Shown in pieces: positions 1 to 12,825 of a stretch of 64,000 bases of DNA. The notes below the pieces were generated by a model. The model was not told where the DNA came from, ran no database searches, and worked only from the letters and a program-made list of their open reading frames with translations. Position 1 is the first letter of the stretch; the number at the start of each line of letters is the position of its first letter. Made by a program: the position numbers and the translations under genes. The DNA comes from Panulirus ornatus (taxonomy: Eukaryota; Arthropoda; Malacostraca; Decapoda; Palinuridae), in assembly GCF_036320965.1 (NCBI RefSeq), contig NC_092238.1, positions 18,283,194 through 18,347,193 of the forward strand. The letters are read 5' to 3'.

Positions 1-1
1 C

Positions 2-2015
2 GTGGGAGTTGGGTTGATTAGAAAAGGTAGTGAGTGGTGGGATGGAGAAGTAAGATTATTAGTGAAAGAGAACAGAGAGGCATTTGGACGATTTTTGCTG
101 GGAAAAAATGCAAATGAGAGGGAGAGGTATAAAAGAAAGAGGCAGGAGGTCAAGAGAAAGGTGCAAGAGGTGAAAAAGAGGGCAAATGAGAGTTGGGGTG
201 AGAGAGTATCATTAAATTTCAGGGAGAATAAAAAGATGTTCTGGAAGGAGGTAAATAAAGTGCGTAAGACAAGGGAGCAAATGGGAACTTCAGTGAAGGG
301 GGCTAAGGGGGAGATGATAACAAGTAGTGGTGATGTGAGAAAGAGATGGAGTGAGTATTTTGAAGGATTGTTGAATGTGTTTGATGATAGAGTGGCAGAT
401 ATAGGGTGTTTTGGTCGAGGTGGTGTGCAAAGTGAGAGGGTTAGGGAAAATTATTTGGTAAATAGAGATGAGGTGGTAAAAGCTTTACGGAAGATGAAAG
501 CCGGCAAGGCAGCAGGTTTGGATGGTATTGCAGTGGAATTTATTAAAAAAGGGGTGACTGTGTTGTTGACTGGTTGGCTAGGTTATTTGATGTATGTATG
601 ATTCATGGTGAGGTGCCTGAAGATTGGCGGAATGCTTACATAGTGCCTTTGTGCAAAGTAAAAGGGGATAAGAGTGAGTGCCCAAATTACAGAGGTATAA
701 GTTTGTTGAGTAATCCTGGCAAATAATATGGGAGGGTATTGATTGAGAAGGTGAAGGCATGTACAGAGCATCAGACTGGGGAAGAGCAGTGTGGTTTCAG
801 AAGTGGTAGAGGATGTGTGGATCAGGTGTTTGCTTTGAAGAATGTTTGTGAGAAATACTTTGAAAAACAAATGGATTTGTATGTAGCATTTATGGATCTG
901 GAGAAGGCATATGATAGAGTTGATAGAGATGCTCTGTGGAAGGTACTAAGAATATATGGTGTGGGAGGCAAGTTGTTAGAAGCAGTGAGAAGTTTTTATC
1001 GAGGATGTAAGGCATGTGTACGTGTAGGAAGAGAGGAAAGTGATTGGTTCTCAGTGAATGTAGGTTTGTGGCAGGGGTGTGTGATGTCTCCATGGTTGTT
1101 TAATTTGTTTATGGATGGGGTTGTTAGGGAGGTGAATGCAAGAGTTTTGGAAAGAGGGGCAAGTATGCAGTCTGTTGTGGATGAGAGAGCTTGGGAAGTG
1201 AGTCAGTTGTTGTTCGCTGATGATACAGCGCTGGTGGCTGATTCATGTAAGAAACTGCAGAAGCTGGTGACTGAGTTTGGTAAAGTGTGTGAAAGAAAAA
1301 AGTTAAGAGTAAATGTGAATAAGAGCAAGGTTATTAGGTACAGTAGGGTTCAGGGTCAAGTCAATTGGGAGGCAAGTTTGAATGGAGAAAAACTGGAGGA
1401 AGTAAAGTGTTTTAGATATCTGGGAGTGGATCTGGCAGCGGATGGTACCATGGAAGCGGAAGTGAATAATAGGGTGGGGTAGGGGGCGAAAATTCTGGGA
1501 GCCTTGAAGAATGTTTGGAAGTCGAGAACATTATCTCGGAAAGCAAAAATGGGTATGTTTGAAGGAATAGTGGTTCCAACAATGTTGTATGGTTGCGAGG
1601 CGTGGGCTATGGATAGAGTTGTGCGCAGGAGGGTGGATGTGCTGGAAATGAGATGATTGAGGACAATATGTGGTGTGAGGTGGTTTGATCGAGTAAGTAA
1701 TGTAAGGGTAAGAGAGATGTGTGGAAATAAAAAGAGTGTAGTTGAGAGAGCAGAAGAGGGTGTTTTGAAATGGTTTGGTCGCATGGAGAGAATGAGTGAG
1801 GAAAGATTGACCAAGAGGATATATGTGTCAGAGGTGGAGGGAACGAGGAGAAGTGGGAGATCAAATTGGAGGTGGAAAGATGGAGTGAAAAAGATTTCGA
1901 GTGATCGGGGCCTGAACATGCAGGAGGATGAAAGGCGTGCAAGGATAGAGTGAATTGGAACGATGTGGTATACCGGGGTCGACGTGCTGTCAATGGATTG
2001 AACCAGGGCATGTGA
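2..2015 (+). pseudogene. RTE-like reverse transcriptase and C-terminal domain, broken (copy A)
   Basis: This copies element RNA into DNA in a living element; here it is dead. Frame 2-601 holds the linker and the start of RT (GKAAGLDGIAVEFIK). After a frame break, 739-1482 holds the RT core: EEQCGFRSGRGCVDQVFAL, motif A FMDLEKAYDRV, motif B as GLWQGCVMSPWLF (Q kept, but the R before it changed to W), and motif C LLFADDTALVA. A TAG near 1480 breaks the frame. The C-terminal region follows (LYGCEAWAMDRVVRRRVD, then WFGRMERMSEERLTKRIYV in 1657-1953), with a one-base loss near 1656 relative to copies D and F. The ancestral stop (GLNQGM-stop) is at about 2013-2015. At least four disabling lesions make it a pseudogene. 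Confidence 0.85.
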
Positions 2016-2220
2016 AGCGTCTGGTGTAAACCATGGAAAGTTCTGTCGGACCTGGATGTGGAAAGGGAGCTGTGGTTTCGGTGCATTATTACATGACAGC
2101 TAGAGACTGAGTGTGAACGAATGGGGCCTTTCTTGACTTTTCCTAGCACTACCTCGCACACATGAGGGGGGAGGGGGTTGTTATTCCATGTGTGGCGAGG
2201 TGGCGATGGGAACAAATAAA

Positions 2221-2544
2221 GGCAGACAGTATGAATTATGTACATGTGTATATATGTATATGTCTGTGTGTGTATATATATGTGTACATTGAGATGTATA
2301 GGTATGTATATTTGCGTGTGTGGAATTGTATGTATATACATGTGTATGTGGGCGGGTTGGGCCATTCTTTCGTCTGTATAAAGGCAGACAGTATGAATTA
2401 CGTACATGTGTATATATGTATATGTCTGTGTGTGTATATATATGTGTACATTGAGATGTATAGGTATGTATATTTGCATGTGTGGAATTATATGTATATA
2501 CATGTGTATGTGGGCGGGTGGGGCCATTCTTTCGCCTGTTTCCT
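2221..2544 (+). repeat. 162-bp tandem duplication in RTE 3' UTR
   Basis: A block starting GGCAGACAGTATGAATTA at 2221 begins again at 2383, giving a period of 162 bp with few differences. Copies C, D and F have only one such block, so the duplication is private to copy A. Confidence 0.85.
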
Positions 2545-2601
2545 TGCGCTACCTCGCTAACGCGGGAGACAGCGACAAAGGAAAATAAATATAAATAAAT
2601 A

Positions 2602-4926
<2,325 letters not shown>

Positions 4927-5690
4927 TTGGGGTGTCTAAATGTGTGTGGATGTAACCAAGATGAGAAAAAAGGAGAGATAGGTAGTATGTTTGAGGAAAG
5001 GAACCTGGATGTTTTGGCTCTGAGTGAAACGAAGCTAAAGGGTAAAGGGGAAGAGTGGTTTGGGAATGTCTTGGGAGTAGAGTCAGGGGTTAGTGAGAGG
5101 ACAAGAGCAAGGGAAGGAGTAGCACTACTCCTGAATCAGGAGTTGTGGGAGTATGTGATAGAATATAAGAAAGTAAATTCTAGATTGATATGGGTAAAAC
5201 TGAAAGCTGATGGAGAGAGATGGGTGATTATTGGTGCATATGCACCTGGGCATGAGAAGAAAGATCATGAGAGGCAAGTGTTTTGGGAGCAGCTGAATGA
5301 GTGTGTTAGTGGTTTTGATGCACGAGACCGGGTTATAGTGATGGGTGATTTGAATGCAAAGGTGAGTAATGTGGCAGTTGAGGGATAATTGGTATACATG
5401 GAGTGTTCAGTGTTGTAAATGGAAATGGTGAAGAGCTTGTAGATTTATGTGCTGAAAAAGGACTGGTGATTGGGAATACCTGGTTTAAAAAGCGAGATAT
5501 ACATAAGTATACGTATGTAAGTAGGAGAGATGGCCAGAGAGCGTTATTGGATTACGTGTTAATTGATAGACGCACGAAAGAGAGACTTTTGGATGTTAAT
5601 GTGCTGAGATGTGCAACTGGAGGGATGTCTGATCATTATCTTGTGGAGGCGAAGGTGAAGATTTGTGGGGGTTTTCAGAAAAGAAGAGAG
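4927..5690 (+). pseudogene. apurinic-type endonuclease domain of RTE copy C
   Basis: In a living element this nicks the target DNA for target-primed reverse transcription. Motifs in order: LNVCG (usual N residue), LALSETKLKG (catalytic E), GAYAPGHEKK (Y), RVIVMGDLNAKV (D and N), LLDYVLIDRR, and GMSDHYLVEAKV (the SDH motif). A one-base loss near 5386 (GAGGGATAA, where copy F has GAGGGTATGATC) splits the domain into frames 4927-5388 and 5403 onward. The first recognisable codons after the 5' UTR read IRLGCLNVCG; an original ATG is not visible and may have mutated. Apart from the frameshift, all the catalytic motifs I can recognise are kept. Confidence 0.85.
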
Positions 5691-7899
5691 AATGTTGGGG
5701 TGAAGAGAGTGGTGAGAGTAAGTGAGCTTGGGAAGGAGACTTGTGTGAGGAAGTACCAGGAGAGACTGAGTACAGAATGGAAAAAGGTGAGAACAAAGGA
5801 GGTAATGGGAGTGGGGAAGGAATGGGATGTATTTAGGGAAGCAGTGATGGCTAGCGCAAAAGATGCTTGTGGCATGAGAAGCGTGGGAGGTGGGTTGATT
5901 AGAAAAGGTAGTGAGTGGTGGGATGAAGAAGTAAGATTATTAGTGAAAGAGAAGAGAGAGGCATTTAAACGATTTTTGCAGGGAAAAAAATGCAAATGAG
6001 TGGGAGAGGTATAAAAGAAAGAGGCAGGAGGTCAAGAGAAAGGTGCAAGAGGTGAAAAAGAGGGCAAATGAGAGTTGGGGTGAGAGAGTATCATTAAATT
6101 TTAGGGAGAATAAAAAGATGTTTTGGAAGGAGGTAAATAAAGTGCGTAAGACAAGGGAGCAAATGGGAACTTCAGTGAAGGGGGCTAATGGGGAGGTGAT
6201 AAATAGTAGTGGTGATGTGAGAAGGAGATGGAGTGAGTATTTTGAAGGTTTGTTGAATGTGTTTGATTATAGAGTGGCAGATGTAGGGTATTTTGGTCGA
6301 GGTGGTGTGCAAAGTGAGAGGGTTACGGAAGGTGATTTGGTAAATAGAGAAGAGGTAGTGAAGGCTTTACGGAAGATGAAAGCCGGCAAAGCAGCAAGTT
6401 TGGATGGTATTGCAGTGGAATTTATTAAAAGGAGGGGTGACTGTATTGTTGACTGGTTGGTGAGGTTATTTAATGTATGTGTGATTCATGGTGAGGTGCC
6501 TGAGGATTGGCGGAATGCGTGCATAGTGCCATTGTACAAAGGCAAAGGGGATAAGAGTGAGTGCTCAAGTTATAGAGGTATAAGTTTGTTGAGTATTCCT
6601 GGGAAATTATATGGGAGGGTATTGATTGAGAGGGTGAAGGCGTGTACAGAGCATCAGATTGGGGAAGAGCAGTGTGGTTTCAGAAGTGGTAGAGGATGTG
6701 TGGATCAGGTGTTTGCTTTGAAGAATGTATGTGAGAAATACTTAGAAAAACAAATGGATTTTTATGTGGCATTTATGGATCTGGAGAATGCATATGATAG
6801 AGTTGATAGAGATGCTCTGTGGAAGGTTTTAAGAATATATGGTGTGAGAGGTACGTTGTTAGAAGCAGTGAAAAGTCTTTATCAAGGATGTAAGGCATGT
6901 GTACGTGTAGGAAGAGAGGAAAGTGATTGGTTCTCAGTGAATGTAGGTTTGCGGTAGGGGTGTGTGATGTCTCCATGGTTGTTTAATTTGTTTATGGATG
7001 GGGTTGTTAAGTAGGTGAATGCAAGAGTTTTGGAAAGAGGGGCAAGTATGCAGTCTGTTGTGGATGAGAGAGCTTGGGAAGTGAGTCAGTTGTTGTTCGC
7101 TGATGATACAGCGCTGGTGGCTGATTCATGTAAGAAACTGCAGAGGCTGGTGACTGAGTTTGGTAAAGTGTGTGAAAGAAGAAAGTTGAGAGTAAATGTG
7201 AATAAGAGCAAGGTTATTAGGTACATTAGGGTTGAGGGTCAAGTCAATTGGGAGGTGAGTTTGAATGGAGAAAAACTGGAGGAAGTAAAGTGTTTTAGAT
7301 ATCTGGGAGTGGATCTGGCAGCGGATGGAACCATGGAATCGGAAGTGAATCATAGGGTGGGGGAGGGGGCGAAAATTCTGGGAGCCTTGAAGAATGTTTG
7401 GAAGTCGAGAACATTATCTCGGAAATCAAAAATGGGTATGTTTGAAGGAATAGTTTTTCCAACAATGTTGTATGGTTGCGAGGCGTGGGCTATGGATAGA
7501 GTTGTGCGCAGGAGGGTGGACGTGCTGGAAATGAGATGAATGAGGACAATATGTGGTGTGAGGTGGTTTGATCGAGTAAGTAATGTAAGGGTGAGAAAGA
7601 TGTGTGGAAATAAAGAGAGCGTGGTTGAGAGAGCAGAAGAGGGTGTTTTGAAATGGTTTGGTCACATGGAGAGAATGAGTGGGGAACGATTGACAGAGAG
7701 GATATATGTGTCAGAGGTGGGGGGAACGAGGAGAAGTGGGAGACCAAATTGGAGGTGGAAAGATGGAGTGAAAAAGATTTTGTGTGATCGGGGCCTGAAA
7801 ATGCAGTAGGGTGAAAGGCGTGCAAGGAATAGAGTGAATTGGAACGTAGTGGTATACCGGAGTCGACGTGCTGTCAATGGATTGAACCAGGGCATGTGA
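5691..7899 (+). pseudogene. reverse transcriptase and C-terminal region of RTE copy C
   Basis: The linker ([38 protein letters not shown]) leads to a one-base gain in an A run near 5990. Then RT follows in a single frame: GKAASLDGIAVEFIK, PEDWRNACIVPLYKGKGDKS, EEQCGFRSGRGCVDQVFAL, motif A FMDLENAYDRVD, motif B GLR-stop-GCVMSPWLF, and motif C LLFADDTALVADS. In-frame stops are at 6955 (CAG to TAG in motif B), 7012, 7537 (TGT to TGA) and 7807 (GAG to TAG). The original end is GLNQGM-TGA at 7897-7899. The C-terminal region has the recurring WFGHMERMSGERLTERIYV and RSGRPNWRWKDGVKKIL signatures. Two frameshifts and four stops over about 3 kb suggest modest age. Confidence 0.87.
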
Positions 7900-8319
7900 A
7901 GCGTCTGGGGTAAACCATGGAAAGTGTGTGGGGCCTGGATGTGGAAAGGGAGCTGTGGTTTCGGTGCATTATTACATGACAGCTAGAGACTGAGTGTGAA
8001 CGAATGGGGCCTTTGGTGTCTTCCGTAGCGCTGCCTCGCACACATGAGGGGGGAGGGGGTTATTATTACGTGTGTGGCGAGGTGGCGATGGGAACAAATA
8101 AAGGCAGGCAGTATGAATTATGTACATGTGTATATATGTACATGTCTGTGTGTGTATATATATGTGTACATTGAGATGTATAGGTATGTATATTTGCGTG
8201 TGTGGACGTGTATGTATATACATGTGTATGTGGGCGGGTTGGGCCATTCTTTCGTCTGTTTCCTTGCGCTACCTCGCTAACGCGGGAGACAGTGACAAAG
8301 CAAAATAAATAGATGAATA
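7900..8319 (+). other. RTE copy C 3' UTR and terminal motif
   Basis: The 3' UTR has a GT/TA-rich middle (TATGTACATGTGTATATATG) and ends in a conserved block at about 8257-8303 with CGCTACCTCGCTAACGCGGG and GACAAAGCAAAATAAAT. The same terminal block ends copies A, D, E, F and G, and a version of it ends the short element. It is therefore the likely recognition site for the element's RT. Confidence 0.75.
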
Positions 8320-9134
<815 letters not shown>

Positions 9135-9437
9135 TATCCACTGCAAAAGTACCAGTGAGTCATGGGGAATTTCATATACTGGATAATGTCAACGTAATAT
9201 GACGCAGGACTTCTGGGAAAGTGTCGATTCTTGAGTGAGGGATGATGGTGGGTGGTGCGGGGCGTCCCCGGGTGGTGACCGCGGCTGCAGCAGTTATGTA
9301 CGTACACCTCTCGGTGGGTGTTGTTTGTCTGGCATCATGGTTATGTGACGCTAAGTGACGCTAAGTCAGCGAGAGGATGGACATGTGTCAAGGAAGACTG
9401 AGGACGAACGAAACAGGCATGTCCCGGCGGGTTCCTC

Positions 9438-9445
9438 CATAAAGG
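9438..9445 (+). promoter_or_regulatory. weak TATA-like box candidate
   Basis: CATAAAGG lies about 80 bp before the ATG at 9521, in a C-rich context that could hold a start site 25-30 bp downstream. It is a short motif with a high chance of random occurrence, and is kept only because a start codon and splice donor follow. Confidence 0.18.
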
Positions 9446-9520
9446 CCTCCACCATCCTTCCCCTCACCCTCTCCCTCACCCCCTGACCACTCCACACGGA
9501 CGCTCAGGAAGGTCCTCTCT

Positions 9521-9538
9521 ATGGCTGCAGCGCAGCTG
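9521..9538 (+). other. possible end of a first exon (ATG, six codons, GTAAGT donor)
   Basis: ATG GCT GCA GCG CAG CTG is followed directly by the consensus donor GTAAGT at 9539-9544. If spliced to the exon at 53801, this reading frame stops at once (CCA TGA), so this ATG would be a tiny upstream ORF and not the protein start. It may also belong to another transcript or be chance. No downstream partner can be proven from sequence alone. Confidence 0.22.
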
Positions 9539-10139
9539 GTAAGTGATTAGTAAATCTTATGTGTTATTTCATCGTTATATCCATTAAGACATGGGATGGA
9601 CTTGCCGTTCCTGCAGCTTGTTCACCTTGGAGGAGTACTCTCAAAAAAGATTTTATCTTGTAAAAACCTTAAGGAAATCCAGCAAACGAACTTTGATGAG
9701 TAAAGTATTTGAGAAATGATCAGAGTTAATGAAGAGGTATTGGAGTGTATATCTCCCATCCAGGCTACCAGTCTTACCCGTCCTGGCTGCCGGCCCAACT
9801 CTCTCTCTCTGTCGCAACAGAACGAGAAAGAAAAACACTTCCCCGTAGAACCTGATGTTGTCATTGATGGTAATAGTGAGGTGTATTGGGTTACGAGAGA
9901 TGGAGAGTGGCGGAGACGAGGGGATGTTGGCAGGGTCTACCTGCCACCACGTCCTGTTGGCAGGCCTTGAGCTGGTCTGCCATCACTTTCAAATAATACT
10001 TCTGGTTGGAGGATCTACCTGACCCTGGGCTCCGAGGAGCGCTCCTTGTGGCCGTGGGTCAGTAGGGAAGAATGGCTCCTGGTCCTCCACTGAGAGAGGT
10101 GTGTTCAGCCGGTCAGAGGAGATACTGAGGGAAGGTTAC

Positions 10140-10370
10140 CTAGGGCAGCTCCGCAGGGGACCAGGAGAGGTCCAGGTACCAGGAGAGGTCCAGGCACCAG
10201 GAGAGTCCCAGGTATCAAGAGGAGTCCAGGTAGCGGAGGAGGTCCAGGTACCAGAAAAGACCCAGGAACCAGGAAAAGCTGGGATTAGAAAAGCTCCTGG
10301 TACCAAGAGAGGCCCAGGTCCGCTTGGTACCAGGAAAGACCCAGGTACCAGGAGAGACCTATGTTCTCTA
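10140..10370. repeat. degenerate 21-bp minisatellite
   Basis: Around ten imperfect units contain CAGGTACCAGGAGAGGTC, many with a KpnI-type GGTACC. The open frame across it (10101-10403) is a repeat artefact. Confidence 0.75.
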
Positions 10371-10424
10371 GGGATAGTGAAGACCCTCAGTAGAAAGGTG
10401 TGAGAACTAGGCAGATGACCGAAC

Positions 10425-11905
10425 CACCAAGGTTGAGGTGTGGCCCATGGTAAGGATCGCGGTGACCAGGGTCGAGATGTGGCCCATGGTATGGATGGAG
10501 GTGGCCAGGGTTGAGGTGTGGCCCACGGTAAGGATGGCGGTGACCAGGGTCGAGATGTGGCCCATAGTAAGGATGGAGGTGGCCATGGTTGAGGTGTGGC
10601 CCACGGTAAGGGTGGAGGTGGACAAGGTTGAGGTGTGACCCATGGTATGGATGGCGGTGGCCAGGGTTGAGGTGTGGCCCATGGTAATGATGGAGGTGGC
10701 CAGGGTTGAGGTGTGGCCCACGGTAAGGATGGAGGTGGCCATGGTTGAGGTGTGGCCCATGGCAGTGGCCAGGGTTGAAGTGTGGCCCATGGTAAGGATG
10801 GAGGTGGCCAGGGTTAAGGTGTGGCCCATGGTAATGATGGAGGTGGCCAGGGCTAAGATGTGGCCCACGGCAAGGATGGCAGTGGCCACGGTTGAGGTGT
10901 GGCCCATGGTAACGATGGAGGTGGCCAGGGTTGCGATGTGGCCCATGGTAATGATGGAGGTGGCCAGGGTTGAGGTGTGGTCCAGGGTAATGGTGGAGGT
11001 GGCCAGGGCTGAGATGTGGCCCATGGTAAGGATGACAGTGGCCAGGGTTGAGGTGTGGCCCACGGTAAGGATGGAGGTGGCCAGGGTTGCGGTGTGGCCC
11101 ATGGTAAGGATGGCAGTGGCCAGGGTTGAGGTGTGGCCCACGGTAAGGATGGAGGTGGCCAGGGTTGAGTTGTGGCCCATGAAATGATGGAGGTGGCCAA
11201 GGTTGATGTGTGGCCCATGGTAAGGATGGCAGTGGCCACGATTGAGATGTGGCCCACGGTAAGGATGGAGGTGGCCAGGGTTGAGTTGTGGCCCACGATA
11301 AGGGTGGCGGTGGCCAGGGTTAAGGTGTGGCCCACGGTAAGAGTGGCGGTGGCCAGGGTTGAGGTGTGTCTCATGGTAATGATGGAAGTGGCCAGGGTTG
11401 AGGTGTGGCCCACGATAAGGGTGGCGGTGGCCAGAGATGAGGTGTGGCCCACGGTAAGGATAGCGGTGGCCAGGGTTGAGGTGTGGCCAATGGTAATGAT
11501 GGAGGTGGCCAGGGTTGAAGTGTGGCCCACGGTAAAGGTGGCGGTGGCCAGGGATGAGGTGTGGCCCACGTTAAGGATGGCGGTGGCCAGGGTAGAGGTG
11601 TGGCCCACGGTATGGATGGCGGTGGCCAGGGTAGAGGTGTGGCCCACGGTAAGAGTGGCGGTGGTCATCGTTGAGGTGTGGCCCACGGTAAGAGTGGCGG
11701 TGGCCAGGGTTGAGGTGTGGCCCACGGTAAGAGTGGCGGTGGCCAGAGTTGAGGTGTGGGCCACGGTAAGGCTGGCGGTGGCCAGGGTAGAGGTGTGGCC
11801 CACGGTAAGAGAGGCGGTGGCCAGGGTTGAGGTGTGGCCCACAGCAAGAATGGCGGTGGCCAGGGCTGAGGTGTGGCCCACGGTAAGAGTGGCGGTGACC
11901 TTAGG
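10425..11905. repeat. 39-bp minisatellite, about 38 units
   Basis: The unit contains GTGGCCAGGGTTGAGGTGTG followed by GCCCACGGTAAGGATGG, with substitutions and some short units. Because 39 is 13 codons, long frames stay open on both strands and look like repetitive proteins. Their content follows the DNA repeat and has no start, splice or codon signature of a gene. Confidence 0.92.
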
Positions 11906-12413
11906 AGTTGAGTCTCCAACCTTGACATTGTTTTAGTTGATCAAACTTGTATTGAGGTTTTACGCAGCATCGCGCCAGTCTGTGGGTTCCAGTGTTCTGA
12001 GTGAGCTGATGCGTTGTAGCGGGTGATGTGAGTTGCTACTCTCTAGTGGTTAATGTGAGCGAACGCGTTCTAGCAGGTGTTGTAAGATGATGCATCCTAG
12101 AAGTTGACGTAAGCAAGTGGAGTGAAGCAACGAATTCCACGAGATAATGTAAGATAGTATTTTCTATGTTTTTTTCCATGTGTATATATAAGATGTGGCA
12201 ATACATCCTGGTGGTTTATACTGGCTGCCGCGCCATAGTGCATATTTAAGCAGTACGCTCAACCAGTAGGTTGAGATTTGTACTTTCCAGTAGTTAAAGT
12301 CACCCGTTGCTTTATAGAAAGAAAACATACAAGAGATAACTAGATAGGTAGGTGCCTTGGGGCATGCCCGGCCTTGGCCTTGTGAGACACGGTGTCAGGT
12401 GTATGATGCTGCT

Positions 12414-12414
<1 letters not shown>
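11906..12414. other. unique to weakly repetitive sequence
   Basis: There are a few very degenerate copies of a roughly 50-bp phrase (GAGTGAGCTGATGCGTTGTA and relatives) over about 11990-12150. Otherwise I see no gene or RNA signature. Confidence 0.5.

Positions 12415-12471
<57 letters not shown>
12415..12471. repeat. (GT)n microsatellite
   Basis: About 55 bp of uninterrupted GT. Confidence 0.96.
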
Positions 12472-12474
<3 letters not shown>

Positions 12475-12825
12475 ACACAAGATCCTAGCCATGCCAGATG
12501 ACCAGTAATTATTGACAAACTCCCAGAGTGGCAACATTGGGGTGGCCCACGACCTTGGCGCCAGCCTTTATGCTTAACCCCCTGAACACGAGGTGCAGTC
12601 CCTGGGCATGACGTATGAAGCCCTGAATTCTGATATATCAGACTGAATGATGGTACATTATGGTGGCCGTCTGATGCTGCTTAATGCATTACTACTGAAG
12701 TTCATACAACCTTCATGTAGCTTCTATACATATACCTTCACACTCAGTATCATCTGTCCCTGTATCATGAACCTTCAGGTGAAGACTTCAGTCAAGATGG
12801 GTACTGAAGAACCCGTCTTACTGAA
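12472..12825. other. unique sequence, nothing recognised
   Basis: No frame, RNA or element signature that I can support. The 63-codon frame in it runs into the next satellite. Confidence 0.5.

Larger units (their letters stand above)
1..2600 (+). mobile_element. RTE-type LINE copy A, cut by the window edge
   Basis: Sequence almost the same as copies B-H runs from the window start through the reverse transcriptase region and the C-terminal region to a 3' UTR. It ends in the family terminal motif (CGCTACCTCGCTAACGCGGG, 2550-2569) followed by a short A/T-rich tail and (TA)n. The endonuclease half lies outside the window or is missing. Assignment to the RTE clade rests on an endonuclease plus RT in one reading frame (seen in copy C), the SETKL, GDLNAK and FADD motifs, and a microsatellite-like tail without a clean poly(A). 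Confidence 0.85.

Noticed and set aside
10407..11936. Long frames on both strands rich in VARVEVWP or GHTSTLAT
   Set aside because: 39-bp repeat artefact; there is no unique flanking coding sequence, start context or domain.
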